This document shows, one piece after another, positions 40,146 through 49,037 of a stretch of 64,000 bases of DNA. The DNA lies in NCBI RefSeq assembly GCF_018100925.1, contig NZ_JAGJEH010000019.1:1-64000 (forward strand), written 5' to 3'. The notes below the pieces were generated by a model. That model made no database searches. It saw only the letters and a program-made list of their open reading frames with translations, and was not told where the DNA came from. The position numbers were made by a program, and so were the translations under genes. Every line of letters starts with the position of its first letter. The first letter of the stretch is position 1. The DNA is from Pseudoalteromonas luteoviolacea. Lineage in GTDB: Bacteria > Pseudomonadota > Gammaproteobacteria > Enterobacterales > Alteromonadaceae.

Positions 40146-41501
40146 CTATATAGAAACGGAGCTAATGACCCTATCTTCGGTTAATAACTTTTTATAACGT
40201 TTTACTGTACTCAAACTAACCCCAGCTGCTTTTGAGAGCTGCTTTAAAGTCATATTTGCTGTAGAAGCAAGTATTGATTTGAGGCGCTGAAGAGTTTTTT
40301 CTCGCTTGACCTTAGCTGTCATCTTTGCACCAATAGAGCGTCTTTCCGATACTTGCTCAGGTGTTAAGCGCACCTTTATTGCAAGCTCGTATAAAAAAGC
40401 TGTATTCATGGAAAGAGACTGTTCTAAGTAGGTTGCGAGGGTAGATTTCCTGTAGCGATACTTCTTTTTTATCGCTGTTGATAGGTATGAACAAAGCTCA
40501 TCTTCGTCTAACCCAATTATTTCATTATTGAGGGATTTTATATCTTCAAGTGCTTCATCAGCGTTCGGCTTTATATGTAGCAATGAAACGAATAATATAA
40601 ATGCAGCACTGTCACGTTGCCCTTTTTTTACACCTTGTGCGCGTGCATGTTTGACCACCTCCCAGTAAATTTTGAGCCACCATTCTTTGATATTGTGCTT
40701 ACTACGTTTACCTCGAGCGACGCGTTCCTGCTTAAATGCAGTTGTCTCTACTTTTTTTGTTTTTGTGGGTATTGGTTTTAGGTAACTAGGCCGTTCTGGA
40801 TTTATTCCTACTGAATGCATTAATTCATCAAACGAAAATCTTTCTGGCGTCAAGATATATGCTTTTACTGTTCGCTTTGATTGAGAGTGAGAGCTGCCAG
40901 GGAGTCGCAGAAGACGAGATGGATCTATAGTGGCCTTGTAGTCAACATGCCATAATTCACCGTTGCCAAGTTTATTCCGAACAGTATCTGCGAATTCCTT
41001 CCATACACTTTGCCGCCAGGCATACGCTTCAACAGCTTCATAAACCCAATACAAATGTAATCCACCGGATCCACTTTTAACAATGGCGTTGGGCATTGGT
41101 ATGTCTTGATTTTGAATTTGACTCAATACTTCGTTACACACAGTTTCAGCTTGTTCATCATCTAAAACTTGGTGATTATTTGTATCTATCTCAATGTAGT
41201 TAGCATGGAGCCTAGCAAGTTGTTTTTGACACCTCCAATCAAAAAACTCATTGGGGGATATATAAAAGTCAGTATTTTTAAACGTCTCAATTGATGTGGT
41301 TGCAACAGAGCTGAAAACGTCTTTTGGTGATGAAAGAGCTGTTTTTCCGCTTTTATTTACACCAAGCGGGATCCATTTGTTTTTTGATTTTTGGCGTCTT
41401 ACCCATGCATATCGACAATTTTTCTCATTGCCAAACCCTAGTAGCTGGTAAAAGCCTCTAAGATTGTGCTCAATAGGTAAGCTCTGAGCTGCGTAGTTCA
41501 T
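40146..41501 (-). CDS. Archaeo-eukaryotic primase-type replication protein with C-terminal HTH
   Basis: A 451-aa protein. Primase-like marks: YIEIDTNNH (acidic metal motif), IVKSGSGGLHLYWVYE (the sGGxHxYW-type motif of plasmid primases) and DPSRLLRLPGSSHSQSKR (basic nucleotide-binding motif). The C-terminus has MTLKQLSKAAGVSLSTVKRYKKLL, a homeodomain-like HTH. Proteins with this plan act as primases or replication initiators on plasmids and phages. It is upstream of the helicase gene, with the longest TTACAGA palindrome at 41594 in its promoter. Best candidate in the window for a replication protein; not proven as the initiator. Confidence 0.7.
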   Translation of the reverse strand: MNYAAQSLPIEHNLRGFYQLLGFGNEKNCRYAWVRRQKSKNKWIPLGVNKSGKTALSSPKDVFSSVATTSIETFKNTDFYISPNEFFDWRCQKQLARLHANYIEIDTNNHQVLDDEQAETVCNEVLSQIQNQDIPMPNAIVKSGSGGLHLYWVYEAVEAYAWRQSVWKEFADTVRNKLGNGELWHVDYKATIDPSRLLRLPGSSHSQSKRTVKAYILTPERFSFDELMHSVGINPERPSYLKPIPTKTKKVETTAFKQERVARGKRSKHNIKEWWLKIYWEVVKHARAQGVKKGQRDSAAFILFVSLLHIKPNADEALEDIKSLNNEIIGLDEDELCSYLSTAIKKKYRYRKSTLATYLEQSLSMNTAFLYELAIKVRLTPEQVSERRSIGAKMTAKVKREKTLQRLKSILASTANMTLKQLSKAAGVSLSTVKRYKKLLTEDRVISSVSI

Positions 41502-41593
41502 TGTTTTATGTGTTGTCCATTACTTTATGTGTTTACTATAAAAAACACAAAAGAGTACTTGACCCACAATACTAACAACGCTAATATTCTAAT

Positions 41594-41620
41594 TGTCGGT
41601 TACAGATTCTGAAACCGACA
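41594..41620. promoter_or_regulatory. 27-bp TTACAGA palindrome upstream of the primase gene
   Basis: TGTCGGTTACAGA, centre T, TCTGAAACCGACA: 13-bp arms with one mismatch. The arms extend well past the common core. Confidence 0.7.
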
Positions 41621-41725
41621 AAGAATTTAGTCTGCTAGCCATAGTAGGCGCTATCGGGCTGGAAAATACACTAGAGTTTGGTCGCTTCGGGGTATTTCCA
41701 GCTTTATTTTTTTAAGTTCTACAAA

Positions 41726-41959
41726 TTAAGTAATCTTTAGTATTACCTCTTTAAATCCTATTTTCACTGCCGTCTTGTACGCTGAGTCTAATGACTTAAA
41801 AGTCCTGACATCGTTTCTATGCGTATAAAGCTTATGCTTTTCTGTATCATCACTCGGCAAGGACACCTCTAACGTGAATCCTTCAGCAGTCAGAACCAGC
41901 TCTGCTGATTCAACAACCCCTGTTTGCACAAGGCATTCTAATTTTTGGCTGTTGATCAT
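41726..41959 (-). CDS. Small partition-associated-like protein, 77 aa
   Basis: Start MINSQKLECLVQTGVVESAELV at 41959; the frame upstream to 42091 is hydrophobic and lacks an RBS. The pattern MINS-KL..LV..GVVESAEL...EGFTL followed by VRTFKSLDSAYK resembles small ParC-type partition-associated proteins of broad-host plasmids, recalled from family knowledge with moderate certainty. Confidence 0.5.
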   Translation of the reverse strand: MINSQKLECLVQTGVVESAELVLTAEGFTLEVSLPSDDTEKHKLYTHRNDVRTFKSLDSAYKTAVKIGFKEVILKIT

Positions 41960-42072
41960 ACGCTGACCTAAATAAATTTCTCGAATCGTATAACAATAAA
42001 CGATCACCAGAAAATGATCAACAAAACATATAAAATGCAATACAAAAAGATCTGATTGTATTTCAGTAACTA

Positions 42073-42288
42073 TTACGATGCTAGGTCGCAAATCGCCGGT
42101 GAGTTCATACTCTCTCTAGCTAAGAGTGTTAGTTCGCAACAAACCTGCTTTGGAATTAAGGGGTGCATATAGGCACTAACGCGATGATCATAGCGCCAAG
42201 CATCTATTCTGGTATTTATTCCGTAGTGATAATTTGCAAATGCTCGAACAGATTGTTTTATGAGCATATCAAGAACATTATTAGTCAT
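42073..42288 (-). CDS. Hypothetical protein, 71 aa
   Basis: MTNNVLDMLIKQSVRAFANYHYGINTRIDAW..., helical. About 110 bases upstream of the ParC-like gene on the same strand. Function unknown. Confidence 0.5.
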   Translation of the reverse strand: MTNNVLDMLIKQSVRAFANYHYGINTRIDAWRYDHRVSAYMHPLIPKQVCCELTLLARESMNSPAICDLAS

Positions 42289-42457
42289 ATGAGTTTACAC
42301 AATACTAAAGATCCGTTTATTGCTGTACCGTATCAATAAGCCTGTCAAATGTCTTTGACAATAAATATAAAAATAGACACAATCATTAACGCTAGGGAAA
42401 AGAATTGACAACACTTTTATCTCTTATAGGTATTTCAGGGACTAGCGACAAAGGATT

Positions 42458-42829
42458 ATGACTGAAAGTAAACAAAATGATATAGACCTAAGATCTGACT
42501 TCGATTTGATTAATTCACGATATAGTGGAGAAAATATCAAATATATGAGGCTTTCGTTAGGTATGAGCCAGCGAAGTTTTGCGAATTTTCTTAATGTATC
42601 TCATCAAACTGTGAGTAACTGGGAGCAAGAAGTTTGTCGTCCAGCACGAGGGGCCTATGAAGACTGCGTATCAAAGTATTTAAAAAAAAGAAATAGTGAC
42701 TTTCGTAACCCTTCAAATTACCTCCTATTCAACCCCATGACTATACAGTACTTAAAACAGCTTCTAAAAGGTGTATCTACACAAGACAAAGAGAGGTTTA
42801 TAAACCAGTTAAAAGATGGAGATGAATAA
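42458..42829 (+). CDS. XRE-family regulator, 123 aa (paralogue of 37309-37689)
   Basis: Same architecture as the 126-aa regulator: acidic N-terminus (DLRSDFDLINSRYSGENIKYMRLSLGMS), HTH QRSFANFLNVSHQTVSNWEQE, and LFNPMTIQYLKQLLKG. Preceded by TTGACA near 42403. The two paralogues flank the helicase, primase and ParC-like genes, so they may mark an inserted block or control it from both ends. Confidence 0.75.
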   Translation: MTESKQNDIDLRSDFDLINSRYSGENIKYMRLSLGMSQRSFANFLNVSHQTVSNWEQEVCRPARGAYEDCVSKYLKKRNSDFRNPSNYLLFNPMTIQYLKQLLKGVSTQDKERFINQLKDGDE

Positions 42830-42931
42830 TAATACCGTTTAATACTCCATGTTCGGTAGGTGACAATGGAAGTAGTCTTGTAAGAACGGGTACAGATCCA
42901 CTATCACTAAAAAAGCAGTGCCCAACAAAAC

Positions 42932-43249
42932 TTACTTGAAATTAACTTTAGGAAGGTAAGCGGTTGTATCCGAACGAAAACCTCTAAAGTGGAGAAAATC
43001 CTGAATAGTTTGGACAGGAATTTGTCCACCCTCATCAATTAATGGCATGACCAATTCCGACTTAAATTCTTCAACAACACTATCTTCACATGAGATGTCT
43101 GCGTGAAAAATTGACAACACCAGTGTTGAAATCGAGTGTGCCGCCTCATCATCTAGCTTAACAGAATGCAAACCAGGCAAGTTTGTTTCGATTAATAAGC
43201 CTGAAGGCTTGATAATTAACCCGTTTTCATAAAAGTTAAGATGTCCCAT
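42932..43249 (-). CDS. Hypothetical protein, 105 aa
   Basis: MGHLNFYENGLIIKPSGLLIET..., soluble, mixed alpha/beta, ends TTAYLPKVNFK. AAGGA precedes the ATG. Divergent from the gene at 43344. Function unknown. Confidence 0.55.
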   Translation of the reverse strand: MGHLNFYENGLIIKPSGLLIETNLPGLHSVKLDDEAAHSISTLVLSIFHADISCEDSVVEEFKSELVMPLIDEGGQIPVQTIQDFLHFRGFRSDTTAYLPKVNFK

Positions 43250-43343
43250 TCCTTATGCTCCTAGTATGCTGAGGTGAGAAAAAAAATTATTTTTGTGCTA
43301 ATGTGGTGCAAATTACGAAATTAACCGCTGATATTAACAAAGT

Positions 43344-43688
43344 ATGTCTACTATTCAAGAACGACAGTTTGTCCAAGTCCCTATGCCCGATTGGTGCTTT
43401 AACTCACTAAAAGCTCTGGCAGCAGCAAATGAGTGTGACCTTCGATTACTCGTTGAAACTTTCATTAATCACTATATCACAAAAAGAAAAGGTTATGATA
43501 AGCAGCCAAATAAGCACCTACTGTTTTATGCATCGCCTAAAAACAGCAAACCCCGCTCTATGTGGTTAGGTCCAGAAGCTTATTCAAAAGCTGAAAACTT
43601 TTGTAATCAGCACGATACACGCATTAATCGCCTAATATTCACCGCTTGTGTAGATGGGCTTGTTAGAAATAACTGTATAAAAGTCTAG
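43344..43688 (+). CDS. Hypothetical small DNA-binding-like protein, 114 aa
   Basis: MSTIQERQFVQVPMPDWCFNSLKALAAANECDLRLLVETFINHYI..., with a later similar half (RSMWLGPEAYSKAENFCNQHDTRINRLIFTACVDGLV). Each half has the strand-helix-helix plan of RHH proteins, like the neighbour at 43791. Function unknown. Confidence 0.55.
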   Translation: MSTIQERQFVQVPMPDWCFNSLKALAAANECDLRLLVETFINHYITKRKGYDKQPNKHLLFYASPKNSKPRSMWLGPEAYSKAENFCNQHDTRINRLIFTACVDGLVRNNCIKV

Positions 43689-43742
43689 TCCCCCTCATTC
43701 AATTCTCTCCTTTAGAAAGAAATTACTTGCACACCTTTAAAG

Positions 43743-43777
43743 TGTATGTTTTTATACACTGTGTATGTTTAAATACA
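43743..43777. promoter_or_regulatory. Tandem perfect TGTAT-N6-ATACA operators
   Basis: TGTATGTTTTTATACA (43743-43758) and TGTATGTTTAAATACA (43762-43777), start-to-start 19 bp, ending just before the RBS of the double-RHH gene. Confidence 0.8.
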
Positions 43778-43790
43778 CACAAGGAACATG

Positions 43791-44096
43791 ATGACGAGTA
43801 AAACTAAACAAATAAAGCTAACGGATACGGAACACCAAGCATTATTGGAATTATGTAACGATAGAGATCAAACGGTTGAGAGCGTTTTGGGAAATGCCGT
43901 AGATAATTTTCTTGCAAAATTAGAAGGAAAGGAAGCTAGATTTCTGTCTGCGAAAGGCTCATCTCGCTTAAGAACAGTAAGGATCTCTGAAAGCACCAGT
44001 GAAAAGCTAAAAAGTTGTGCGAGTAAACAAAATACATCTCAGAACAGCCTGTTGTTGAATGCAGTTCTCGCACTGTTAAAAGCTAAAGGCAAGTAA
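43791..44096 (+). CDS. Tandem ribbon-helix-helix regulator upstream of the tra operon, 101 aa
   Basis: Start MTSKTKQIKLTDTEHQALLELC (ATG 43791, or the adjacent ATG 43788; AAGGAAC upstream). Two RHH-like halves: KQIKLTDTEHQALLELCNDRDQTVESVLGNAVDNFL and RTVRISESTSEKLKSCASKQNTSQNSLLLNAVLALL. Fused double RHH is also seen in F TraY. Its promoter has two perfect operators and the next gene's start has another, so it is a likely autoregulator of the transfer operon and a candidate reader of the motif. Confidence 0.7.
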   Translation: MTSKTKQIKLTDTEHQALLELCNDRDQTVESVLGNAVDNFLAKLEGKEARFLSAKGSSRLRTVRISESTSEKLKSCASKQNTSQNSLLLNAVLALLKAKGK

Positions 44097-44114
44097 AAAA
44101 ATTTGCGCCCCCAA

Positions 44115-44130
44115 TGTAGGAAAACATACA
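44115..44130. promoter_or_regulatory. TGTAG-N6-ATACA operator at the first tra gene
   Basis: One mismatch; its last base is directly before the ATG at 44132, so it overlaps the ribosome-binding region of the LysM gene. Confidence 0.6.
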
Positions 44131-44131
44131 C

Positions 44132-44614
44132 ATGAAAATGATGCACAAGCTTAAAATTGCTTTGGTGATTCTAACCATGTTAGGACAAAAGGTCAGTGCA
44201 CTTGAGTATACAGTTGTGAAAGGTGACACGTTATGGAGCCTATCAGAAAAATACCTTAAAGATCCTTTCCGCTGGCCTGAGATAAAAAAGGCTTCCGGGG
44301 AAACAGTGTTATACCCCCGAAAAATGCCAATAGGGTTAAAGCTGTACATTCCCTATGACATCGCAAATAACAGAGCCCGGACAGAGCTTAAATTAAGCCC
44401 ATCTGAGCAAGCCCAGAATCAACAAAGCCTAACCACATGGCCATTTAGCTATTTCCTAACCACCGACGCTGAAAAAGTGGTTATTCAAAAGGGGGGGCAA
44501 TTTGTTGTGGTCTCGGTGAGTTCACTCGAACAAGCCAAGGCGCTGAAGAAGCTGGGAAATAATATTCAGATTGATGAAAACCTGCTTAGAAAGCTATTTA
44601 AGAGAGAAATGTGA
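44132..44614 (+). CDS. Periplasmic LysM-domain protein at head of tra operon
   Basis: 160 aa. Signal peptide MKMMHKLKIALVILTMLGQKVSA, then one LysM domain (LEYTVVKGDTLWSLSEKYLKDPFRWPEI...GLKLYIPY) like that of FimV, binding peptidoglycan. The C-terminal ~70 residues are unassigned. In this place it may help the channel cross the cell wall, where other systems have a lytic transglycosylase (inference). Confidence 0.75.
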   Translation: MKMMHKLKIALVILTMLGQKVSALEYTVVKGDTLWSLSEKYLKDPFRWPEIKKASGETVLYPRKMPIGLKLYIPYDIANNRARTELKLSPSEQAQNQQSLTTWPFSYFLTTDAEKVVIQKGGQFVVVSVSSLEQAKALKKLGNNIQIDENLLRKLFKREM

Positions 44615-45312
44615 TGAAACTACCAATGTTATTAGCTGCACTGCTAGTTGTGCAAGCACCGCAGGCCAATGAAATAGAAGAAGCTCAAGAACAACTTCAG
44701 TCCACGTTTAAAAACTTGCAGTTTTCTTCTTTTAAACCAGGGCCAATTGACGGGCTCTTCGAAATCAACGCAGGAGGCCAGATCATCTACTTCCACCCAC
44801 AAAAAGAGTTGTTATTCATGGGGGAAGTATTCAACAAAGAAGGCCAAAGCCTTACAGCACAGTCGCTAGAAGCTGATGCAAACGCATTAGAAAGTAAGCT
44901 CCCCGTTGATAAGTCCATCAAGATTGTTAAGGAAGGAGCTATCACAGAGCTGATTGAGTTTACAGATCCAGAGTGCGGTTATTGCAAAAGTTTTGAAAGG
45001 TTTATGCAAAAAGAAGGAGGACTAATTAATAGAACAGTGTTCTTTGACACGAGGGGATCTGAATCCTCAAGGCAAAAAGTTGTACATATCCTCTGTTCTT
45101 CTGACAGAGAAAAAGCAATGCAAGATATCTATATGGGTATAAAACCAAGTAAGTACCTGGACTGTCCTGAAGGTAGGGAGATGCAGAAAGTCCATGCTGA
45201 GGCTACTCGTCTTGCAGGTGTCCGGGGAACCCCATCATTCATCATCAATGGGAAATTAACACTGGGCTTCAGGCCCGAAATCAAAAAATATGTAAAAGGA
45301 GATAAGTTATGA
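44614..45312 (+). CDS. DsbC-like periplasmic thiol:disulfide isomerase
   Basis: 232 aa from ATG 44614, overlapping the previous stop by one base (TGATG). Signal peptide, an N-terminal DsbC-like dimerisation part (LQFSSFKPGPIDGLFEINAGGQIIYFHP), thioredoxin fold with active site DPECGYCKSFERF and the cis-Pro loop GVRGTPSFIINGK. It would fold the Cys-rich TraN, TraU and TraH exported by this operon. F carries TrbB and IncC/SXT elements a DsbC homologue in a similar place. Confidence 0.88.
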   Translation: MKLPMLLAALLVVQAPQANEIEEAQEQLQSTFKNLQFSSFKPGPIDGLFEINAGGQIIYFHPQKELLFMGEVFNKEGQSLTAQSLEADANALESKLPVDKSIKIVKEGAITELIEFTDPECGYCKSFERFMQKEGGLINRTVFFDTRGSESSRQKVVHILCSSDREKAMQDIYMGIKPSKYLDCPEGREMQKVHAEATRLAGVRGTPSFIINGKLTLGFRPEIKKYVKGDKL

Positions 45313-45671
45313 AAAGCATGAAGAAGTTCAAAGCTCGACTTAATCAAGCAATGATGCGTGGCTATGTGATTGTACAGAGCAACCCCCAGTCGACAATGGT
45401 GGTTGGTGCCGTTGGACTATTAATTATGTCCATCCCAGCGGCGCATGCCATCACAGCACCAGCCGCTGGTTCGTTTGCCTATGACATGTATGACGTAGGC
45501 GTAAACAAGATCCTCAAAGGTGCACCAGGCTTTATTGGCGGCATGGTTGGTATTGTTGTATCAGCAACGCAACTTAGTAGTAACTGGAAAGCTGCTGGCC
45601 TTGGCATTTTGGCTTCTACAGCGGTTATTAAAGCGGACTCAATCACCAAATCACTGGGCATGATAGTTTAA
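45309..45671 (+). CDS. traA: Conjugative pilin TraA precursor
   Basis: 120 aa. Long basic leader, hydrophobic stretch VVGAVGLLIMSIPAAHA ending in an AHA signal-peptidase site near 47, leaving a ~73-residue pilin with two hydrophobic helices (GFIGGMVGIVVSATQL and AAGLGILASTAVI), the F pilin plan. Overlaps the DsbC-like gene by four bases (ATGA). Confidence 0.88.
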   Translation: MKSMKKFKARLNQAMMRGYVIVQSNPQSTMVVGAVGLLIMSIPAAHAITAPAAGSFAYDMYDVGVNKILKGAPGFIGGMVGIVVSATQLSSNWKAAGLGILASTAVIKADSITKSLGMIV

Positions 45672-45680
45672 GGAGGAAAC

Positions 45681-45947
45681 ATGAAAGAGCGTATGCCGCG
45701 TTATTTGCATAAACCAATTCAGATTTTATGGTTTGATACAAATGAGGTTGTGATCTTGGTCGTTTTTTATTTGATCGCAATGACATTCGGTGGTCTGGCG
45801 TGGCTTACGCTCATTGCTGGCCCGGCAATCATAATTCCTTACAAACGTAAGCAACCTCGGGGCTATTTCAGTCATGCGCTGTACTGCGCTGGATTTGCCA
45901 AGCTCAACGGCTACCCCATACCACTTTCAAAAACATTCAGGGAGTAA
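45681..45947 (+). CDS. traL: Conjugal transfer protein TraL
   Basis: 88 aa, strong AAGGAGGAAAC-ATG start. Typical TraL: YLHKPIQILWFDTNEVVILVVFYLIAMTFGGLAWLTLIAGPAIIIPYKR, two adjoining membrane spans. VirB3-like inner-membrane component. Confidence 0.9.
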   Translation: MKERMPRYLHKPIQILWFDTNEVVILVVFYLIAMTFGGLAWLTLIAGPAIIIPYKRKQPRGYFSHALYCAGFAKLNGYPIPLSKTFRE

Positions 45948-45949
45948 TC

Positions 45950-46591
45950 ATGTCTGATATAAAAAAGAAGGATAGGGATAATCAGACTCCAAAAGCTGAC
46001 AGAGGGCGACTTAGCTTCTTCATGCAAGAGTCCAGTAATATTTTTGCTGAAAACAGACTACTTCGCTTTGTGCTTGGTTCCATGGTCGTTTGGTCTGCAT
46101 TTAATTCTGTGATGTTGAGTTACGCGTTATCTGATCGGGTTACAATCATAACCCCCCCAGATGAGTCATATCAGTTTGAAGTGACCAGCAACAGCGCGAA
46201 TGACACTTACTTATATAGGATGGCTAGACACATTGTGTTTTTGGCTGGAAACCTGACTGCTGCAACTGGACGGGACCAACTCAATGACCTGTTACGCTAC
46301 ATTCATCCTTCTAAGACTGCTCAGTATCAGGAGCACTTTAACACCTTAGCGAAAGAAATAGAGCGCTATCCAAATATCACCTCTTTGGTTGAACTAAATG
46401 GCACTAGCTCAATGAAGGTTAAAGGTGATGTCGTGACGATTGATGTTACAAAAAAAAGGTTGATAGGAGATACCGTCGTTAAAAAGGATCGTGTGCGTTA
46501 CAAATTGACATACACAATTGAAGAAGGGCGCTTCTGGGTGATGGATCTAAAAGAAGTGAATAGGGAGCAAAGTGTGGAGGTCTCAGAATGA
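45950..46591 (+). CDS. traE: Conjugal transfer protein TraE
   Basis: 213 aa. One N-terminal membrane span (LLRFVLGSMVVWSAFNSVMLSYAL) and a periplasmic VirB8-like domain ending DRVRYKLTYTIEEGRFWVMDLKEV. Two bases after traL. Scaffold of the inner-membrane complex. Confidence 0.92.
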   Translation: MSDIKKKDRDNQTPKADRGRLSFFMQESSNIFAENRLLRFVLGSMVVWSAFNSVMLSYALSDRVTIITPPDESYQFEVTSNSANDTYLYRMARHIVFLAGNLTAATGRDQLNDLLRYIHPSKTAQYQEHFNTLAKEIERYPNITSLVELNGTSSMKVKGDVVTIDVTKKRLIGDTVVKKDRVRYKLTYTIEEGRFWVMDLKEVNREQSVEVSE

Positions 46592-47316
46592 AAACACTGA
46601 AATATTTAATGGCAATATGTGCAGTTTTTATTGCCCCAGTGATAGCAAAACCTGTTTTACCTGATGTAATTACACAGGTAAAACTGTCTAACTCAGATAC
46701 TAATCGAATTGTGTGTGCTAACGGTGAAATGAATGATGTGTTCTACTCTAGCGATAAAGTACAAGAAGTGCCCTTGAACGGTAAGTATGGATTTATAAAG
46801 TTTCCCATTATGAAGCGTGGTAGTCAGCTGAGTTACGTGACCAAACGCTCAGAGTTTCATTTTATCTGTAATGGACAGGCATATACCATTATTGCCCTTC
46901 CTGACGATATTCCCGCACAGGTCATTTACCTAGGTTCAAGTCTAGATAGTAACGTCCAAAAGAATCTCGAAATGATGGGTAGCATGCCCAAAGAGCGGCA
47001 AAGTATATACCTGACACTGAAAGCACTTAAGAATGAGATACCGCCTAACTTCAAGGTTACGGCAATAGAGGAAAACTGGACATCTGATCTCATCAAAGGA
47101 GCAAAAATACGCCTAATCCGCTCAATTCGAGTCGATGGCATTGGGGTGAGATTGAAAGAATATCTAATCAAGAGTAACCAGAAACAATACCTGGATGAAA
47201 AACGCTTTATTCGTCCTGAGATATCACTAGGCATAAGAGCTATAACTGTTGACCCTCTACTCGTTGAAAAGGGCCAAACGGCAAGAATTTTTGTAATCGA
47301 AGACTACACAAATTAG
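46588..47316 (+). CDS. traK: Conjugal transfer protein TraK
   Basis: 242 aa with signal peptide (YLMAICAVFIAPVIA). VirB9-like periplasmic protein of the outer-membrane core. Overlaps traE by four bases (ATGA). Ends SLGIRAITVDPLLVEKGQTARIFVIED, typical of TraK. Confidence 0.9.
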   Translation: MKTLKYLMAICAVFIAPVIAKPVLPDVITQVKLSNSDTNRIVCANGEMNDVFYSSDKVQEVPLNGKYGFIKFPIMKRGSQLSYVTKRSEFHFICNGQAYTIIALPDDIPAQVIYLGSSLDSNVQKNLEMMGSMPKERQSIYLTLKALKNEIPPNFKVTAIEENWTSDLIKGAKIRLIRSIRVDGIGVRLKEYLIKSNQKQYLDEKRFIRPEISLGIRAITVDPLLVEKGQTARIFVIEDYTN

Positions 47317-47320
47317 GTGG

Positions 47321-48520
47321 ATGACCATGAATTGGATGCGAAAAAAGTGGGATGAATTGGACTCAACTACAAAGCAAAAATGCACAACTGGCTGTGTAGT
47401 GATTGTCGTTCTCTTACTTTCTACAGTGCTGTATTACGGCTCTGGAGAAGCGGAAGAGCGAGGTAAAGAAAAAACCGTTTTGCTTGAAGAAGATTTGAAT
47501 TTGGGTAAAGACCTATTAAAGGACGATATTCAGGAAAAAGTAAAAACGGATTTAGAACAACAAAATGGCCTGATCGGTCAACAGAATGGAAGACTTGAGC
47601 GACTAGAAGAAGTATTGCCAGCAATTCAGGAAGAACTTGCACGACTAAAAACTTCAAATTTGGAGCCCGAGCATTCAATTGAGTCAGTACAGCAGCAGGG
47701 CAGTGCATATCAGGATGTGCAGGTAACTGAACAAACAAGTTACCCGTCTGTTCCAGGCTATAACGGCACCAATTTCGACAATCAGCTACCTGAAGAGAAA
47801 GCTGAAATCATTGGCGGTGTCGGACACAATGCAGGCGAACCACAAGAACAAGCAGATGATGAAAAAAAGGAAAATGGCTTCTATTTAGCTCCGGGGTTTA
47901 TGGAGGCTCAACTGCTACACGGAATTGAAGCATATACATCAGAGGGAGCGATGGCTAACCCGGAGCCATTGATGATCCGTGTACAAGCTCCCGCTGTGCT
48001 ACCAAACAATATTAAAGCACAACTAGCAGGCTGCTTTGTGATGGCAAATGCACATGGCTCACTTGGAAAAGAGCGAGTAGAAAGCCAAGTTGTTAACCTA
48101 AGTTGCTTGTCACCTGATGGCACCGCAGTGATTGATCAGGAGGTGCTGGGATATGTGGTAGGCAGCGACGGTAAAAAGGGGTTGCCTGCGAATATAGTTA
48201 CGAAGATGGGACAACATGTAACTCGTTCATTTGTCGCGGGGATGTTCGGTGGTGCTGGAGAGGCTATATCGTTATCTAGTCTAGAGAACAATATCACAGG
48301 CGCTGGTCAGGTTCAGACCTTTGACTCAGATAAAATTGGGCAGAGCGCACTTGGCCGGGGGCTTAAAGATGCCACGCAAGATTTGAAGAAACTATTTATT
48401 GAATTGGCCAGACAGACAATGCCCGTAGCTGAAGTCGGGGCAGCGGCCAAGTGTACCGTCGTATTACAAAAGGGAGTACACCTCAAAATACGACAAATTA
48501 AAAATCTGGTTAAGGAGTGA
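47321..48520 (+). CDS. traB: Conjugal transfer protein TraB
   Basis: 399 aa. N-terminal membrane span (CVVIVVLLLSTVLYYG), coiled coil (~45-110: LLKDDIQEKVKTDLEQQNGLIGQQNGRLERLEEVL), variable linker, then the VirB10-like beta domain (FMEAQLLHGIEAYTSEGAMANPEPLMIRVQAPAVLPN). Spans both membranes in the core complex. Confidence 0.93.
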   Translation: MTMNWMRKKWDELDSTTKQKCTTGCVVIVVLLLSTVLYYGSGEAEERGKEKTVLLEEDLNLGKDLLKDDIQEKVKTDLEQQNGLIGQQNGRLERLEEVLPAIQEELARLKTSNLEPEHSIESVQQQGSAYQDVQVTEQTSYPSVPGYNGTNFDNQLPEEKAEIIGGVGHNAGEPQEQADDEKKENGFYLAPGFMEAQLLHGIEAYTSEGAMANPEPLMIRVQAPAVLPNNIKAQLAGCFVMANAHGSLGKERVESQVVNLSCLSPDGTAVIDQEVLGYVVGSDGKKGLPANIVTKMGQHVTRSFVAGMFGGAGEAISLSSLENNITGAGQVQTFDSDKIGQSALGRGLKDATQDLKKLFIELARQTMPVAEVGAAAKCTVVLQKGVHLKIRQIKNLVKE

Positions 48521-48526
48521 TGAAAA

Positions 48527-49036
48527 ATGACAAAGCTTACTTATAAAGTCTTGATTGTTGTTCTTTGTATTGCAATGGGTGGATGTTCATTAGTGCCCTA
48601 TGAGGAAGATTTTGCGTGTCGAAAAAAGGATGGTCTTGGCAAGTGTATATCAATGCACGAAGCATATGACGAAGCGGTTGCAGGTGTCGAGCGTCACCCC
48701 CCGATGGTACCAGCTAGCGAGCAGGAAGATGATACCGCTCAAGATAAAGTGATTACAGCTCCCCCTATCAGTAAAAGCGGAAGTTACGATCAGTATATTG
48801 AAAGTTACTATAAAGAGATAGGTGCAATTGTTGCCCGTCCAGTTACGCCAATGGTGAAACAAGCCAAAACAATCAGAACACTCGTTTTGCCTTACTCCGG
48901 CACATCTCATGACAACACACTTTGGATGGAAAGGTATGCTTATTCCATTATTGATGAGCCTGCCTTTGTAATGGGACAGTACCTGACTAAAAAGCCAGAT
49001 CTGCTCGAATCGATACTGCCGCAAAAAGGAGAATAA
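48527..49036 (+). CDS. traV: Conjugal transfer lipoprotein TraV
   Basis: 169 aa. Lipobox IAMGGCSLVP gives an acylated Cys at 20. Short Cys-containing N-terminus (FACRKKDGLGKCISM), acidic middle, C-terminal VLPYSGTSHDNTLWMERYAYSIID. VirB7-like outer-membrane anchor. Confidence 0.9.
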   Translation: MTKLTYKVLIVVLCIAMGGCSLVPYEEDFACRKKDGLGKCISMHEAYDEAVAGVERHPPMVPASEQEDDTAQDKVITAPPISKSGSYDQYIESYYKEIGAIVARPVTPMVKQAKTIRTLVLPYSGTSHDNTLWMERYAYSIIDEPAFVMGQYLTKKPDLLESILPQKGE

Positions 49037-49037
49037 A

